NCBI GenBank assembly: GCA_943704525.1
Contig: CALSCQ010000175.1
Coordinates: 1-11,131, forward strand
Length of the DNA stretch: 11,131 nucleotides
Source of the DNA: Pigoraptor vietnamica
Taxonomy: Eukaryota > Opisthokonta > Filasterea
Direction of reading: 5' to 3'
The translations under genes and the position numbers were made by a program. The notes under the pieces are model-generated. The model worked only from the letters and a program-made list of their open reading frames with translations. It was not told the DNA's origin and did no database searches. Shown here piece after piece: positions 8,261 to 11,131 of this stretch; positions within the stretch are counted from its first letter, which is position 1; each line of letters starts with the position of its first letter.

Positions 8261-10346
8261 TGAACCCCACATCGAGCGAGCACAGCGGGCACTTTGCGCC
8301 GGCAGCGGCAAGGGGCGCCTTGCACACGTCGCAGCTCGCGTGCCTGCGCGTCCCCACACCCGAGGTAACGCCCATGGACGTAATGCCCGCACTCGCTGTG
8401 TTCGCTGTAGTGCCCAGGCCCCTCGTGGCACCGACGTCGCCGCCGTACATTCCATACGCCATGCTGCGCATTTGTCGCATCGCCTCCGCCGAGTCCGACG
8501 TCGCCGCGTAATTTCCGCCGGAAAATGCCGTCCCGCGGACGCCCGGCAAAGCACCATAAGCACCGACACCGCTCGCTGTGCCCGCATAGCGGCCGGTATC
8601 GTAGCCACGGTAGGAGCGATCGTCGTACCCGCGCACTCCGACGATGCTATCATAAGTGCGGGCGCCCGCGGTTGCATCTGTGCGCGGAGGAAGGTAAGCG
8701 TTGCCCTGCGTGAGGGGATAAGGAAGCGTGCCGACACCCGCAGCGACGCCACCGCCACTCGCGACAGACGAATTCCCTCCTTGGCCGTTCCTCGCCGAGA
8801 ACATCTGCATGGCACGTGTGAGGTCCGTCATGCTGCGGTCGCCGGATGGCAACGACGGCACCGGAGGGGGCGTTCGCTTGGGCGCACTACCGTACGCCGA
8901 CGGCACGTAGTCCGATTGTGTCTGCGAGCGCTGGCCATTGCTTGAAGCGCCACCGCCGCCCGCAGACTCCCACCACTCGTCCGTTTTGGCACTCGCCACA
9001 GAGCGGCGGCTGTCGTCGATGAGATTGAGGCCGTCGCCCCGAGGGGAAGGACGCGAACGGCGCGAGTTGAGTGGCGGCGTGCGCTGGGACATCGTCGAGT
9101 CCAGGTGAATGAGCGGCTCCGCGGCTTCGGTGCTGCGATGGACGCTCACCCTTCGCTCGATGGCGGAGAGGTCGGGTGCCGAGGGGGTGAAGCGGCCGGC
9201 GGATTCGCGCGTGGGGCGCCGTACGACAGGGACAGACGTAGGATCGTGCGCGGATGGACGCGATGAAGACGACGGGGATTCGGCGCGCAGCGAGTGGAGG
9301 GAACCCTGGTGGACACGGATGTGTGTGAGCGTGTGTGAGACTGATAAAGAGAGAGACGACTGGCTAAAGGTAATACTCACCGTCCCAAGTCTCATGCTGA
9401 GCGACGCACGCCGCCGCACGCTCGTCGCCGCGCTGTGTGGGGCGGTGGGTTCCTCGCAGTAGAAGAGGAGAAGGGGCTGGAGGTGGCCCTTGACGCACTT
9501 GTCGCAAACAGACTCCCACGACGCGCCAATCTGTGCAGGGCATTATGCATCGATGAGGGCATGGATTATTGCGTTGTCCCCATAGATAAACATACCATGC
9601 GCACACAAACGCTCATACGCATGCACGCACAAACGCTCATACACGCATGCACGCACACACACACACGTGCGCACTCACGCACCCACAAACGCCCTCCCCA
9701 CCTCTTTCACCTGGGCGTCGTCAAACAGGTACCACGTGTCCTCACTCAGGCATATCGCCTCGTAATGGCGGCCGTAGTAGCACAGCATCCCACGCAGGCG
9801 GTAGACGGGATCGCCCGACGACGCCTCCGCCACGCCGTCGAAGAGGGAGGGCAGGTCGATGCGCCGCTCAATCGACCCAATCACACCCTCGATGTCGCGC
9901 GCAGAGGGATCGCTCGTGGGCCACACGAGGCCGAGCGTCACTGCAATTGGATAGGCAGTGAGTGAGCGTGGCGGTGAGGGGGCACGCGCGCTTGCACTGC
10001 GAGTGTGGTGACTCGCAGTGCGTCAGGGTGTGCGTTTTGTGCAAGCGCGAATGCGCTCGCGTACATACTGCCAGTGTCTTGGGCATGTGTGTGGAGAGTG
10101 AGAAGTAGTAACGATTCGCAGGATGGCACATGTACATGCAGAAATGCGCACTACACTCACCGACTTCGGGTGCAGACAGCAGCACTTCCATTGACGTAAC
10201 AGACTGCCCACACACCCGCTGTTGAGTGGAACGCACGTGTGAAGAAATTATAATAGGCACCCTATCCATACATAGACGGGCTCATACACCCGTGCACATG
10301 CATACACAACATTGACAAGGACACGCGGACGCCCCGAACCGTCAGA

Positions 10347-10379
<33 letters not shown>

Positions 10380-10828
10380 CACACACACACACACACACAC
10401 ACGCACGCACGCACGCACACACACACGCACGCACGCACGCACAAGACACCGCGCGCTAGCACGACCCATACACTATTGGGACACGGCGCACTGCTCTTCG
10501 ACGTCTCCCGCGCGGCCTTCAGCCGATTTGCAAACCCCACGGGGCCGCGTGACCACGCCGCGCAATCCCTGGACATAACAGCACGCCAGGCGCTCGTTAT
10601 TCGCTTGCATAGTGAGTAACTGCACATGCATCGCCCGAATCCCACTCGCAAACAGACAAATCGGCAATAATCCGTTCCTCTCCTCCCACGTCTGCACACA
10701 CGCACGCGAGAGGCACCTTAGCTGCGAGACGGAGACGTAGTGGATAAACTCGGAGAATGGAAAAGGCTCAGTCGTGGCGCCACACGTGCACTTGCCCTAC
10801 ATAAAGAGATAATGCCGAGTAAGCGCTC

Positions 10829-10863
<35 letters not shown>

Positions 10864-11066
10864 GCGCGCACACAGCCACAACCACAGCCACGCACGCACA
10901 CAGATGCACGCACGCACACGCTCTCTCCCCACACGCGCACCCACCGCGTACCCACCTGCTCCAGGATGGACATCGCGAACACCCAGTGCGCAACGCAGGG
11001 CGGCGTGCACGGCACGTCCTCGGCAGTGCCCGTGACCTCGCGGTGAAGCGAGTTCAGAAGGCTCTC
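8235..11066 (-). CDS. Ubiquitin carboxyl-terminal hydrolase-like protein (USP53/USP54 type), 5'-partial
   Basis: I join seven exons: 11066-10956, 10796-10717, 10568-10472, 10218-10161, 9940-9702, 9530-9381 and 9305-8235. They give 601 residues of the C-terminal part, ending in TAA. The product resembles the second half of the USP catalytic fold. LLNSLHREV...FAMSILEQ is followed by a finger segment CTCGATTEPF, then CPNSRVCG, then LSAPEV and TLGLVW. The His box GMLCYYGRHYEAI carries His174 (numbering from the first visible residue), and WYLFDDAQVKEIG carries Asp189/Asp190. GHLQPLLLFY ends the fold. This order is that of USP53/54 and plant UCH-related proteins. Their Cys box lies further upstream, outside the window, so activity cannot be judged. 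A polar Ser/Gly/Arg/Tyr-rich tail of some 320 residues ends with CDVC...CPLC (C570, C573, C584, C587), a zinc-ribbon-like motif. Expected role: deubiquitinase or ubiquitin binding in cytosol or nucleus. Confidence 0.85.
9604..9668. repeat. 24/26-bp tandem repeat plus short CA array in an intron
   Basis: Two copies of CACAAACGCTCATAC followed by (AC)GCATGCACG occur at 9604-9627 and 9628-9653, differing by a 2-bp insertion. A short CA run to 9668 follows. The whole lies in the intron 9701-9531 of the UCH-like gene. Confidence 0.8.
10345..10443. repeat. CA/CACG microsatellite in an intron of the UCH-like gene
   Basis: A 99-bp array of CA with CACG (GCAC) blocks lies inside the intron 10471-10219. 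The transcript sense is (GU)n with GUGC blocks. Confidence 0.95.
10829..10920. repeat. CA/CG-rich microsatellite in the first visible intron of the UCH-like gene
   Basis: A CA array flanked by CGCGCG, followed by a degenerate CA-rich part. It occupies most of the intron 10955-10797, in the (GU)n sense in the transcript, with its near end about 32 nt from the acceptor. Confidence 0.9.
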
Positions 11067-11111
11067 CTGCATGGATAGAACAAGGACGCGTCACCAACGC
11101 CTGCCGCGACT

Positions 11112-11131
11112 GGGGGGGGGGGGGGGGGGGG
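11112..11131. repeat. Poly(G) run at window end
   Basis: Twenty G residues end the window inside what should be an intron of the UCH-like gene. Together with the poly(A) at the other end this looks like a contig or read-end artefact. Confidence 0.9.

Overview
The window looks like nuclear DNA of a GC-rich, intron-bearing eukaryote, most likely a protist or microalga; I cannot name the species. The evidence is: open frames broken by introns with GT...AG borders whose phases fit; domain matches that only become continuous after splicing; (CA)n/(TG)n microsatellites in introns and intergenic DNA; and no bacterial operon structure. It starts with 113 A and ends with 20 G, which look like assembly or read-end artefacts.

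Two protein-coding genes lie head-to-tail on the minus strand. On the right (11066 to 8235, 5' end outside the window) is a ubiquitin carboxyl-terminal hydrolase of the USP53/USP54 and plant UCH-related type. I could join seven exons. They give the finger region, the His-box half of the UCH fold, a long disordered tail and a C-terminal four-cysteine zinc-ribbon-like motif. An 84-93 bp tandem duplication spans its stop codon.

On the left (6477 to 500) eight exons join in frame into one predicted 1546-residue membrane protein. In order it has: a signal peptide; a clan GH-A-like TIM-barrel glycosidase module of bacterial type; a CBM9/DOMON-like beta-sandwich; three membrane segments; a processive-type GT2 glycosyltransferase with D, DDD, GDD and QRGKGW motifs; further membrane segments; and a disordered tail. 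The glycosidase-like module appears to lack its nucleophile glutamate (Gly368 at that place). By topology the GT2 domain would be cytosolic and the hydrolase/carbohydrate-binding part would face the lumen or outside, so the protein could make a polysaccharide and hold or process it as it leaves. This fusion is the most interesting object in the window.

The 1.76 kb between the genes (6478-8234) holds no gene I can support. It has four alternating CA and TG arrays, purine-rich tracts and weak promoter-like motifs. The left flank (114-499) is 3' flanking sequence without a recognisable gene. I found no rRNA, tRNA, CRISPR, insertion sequence or virus-derived gene.
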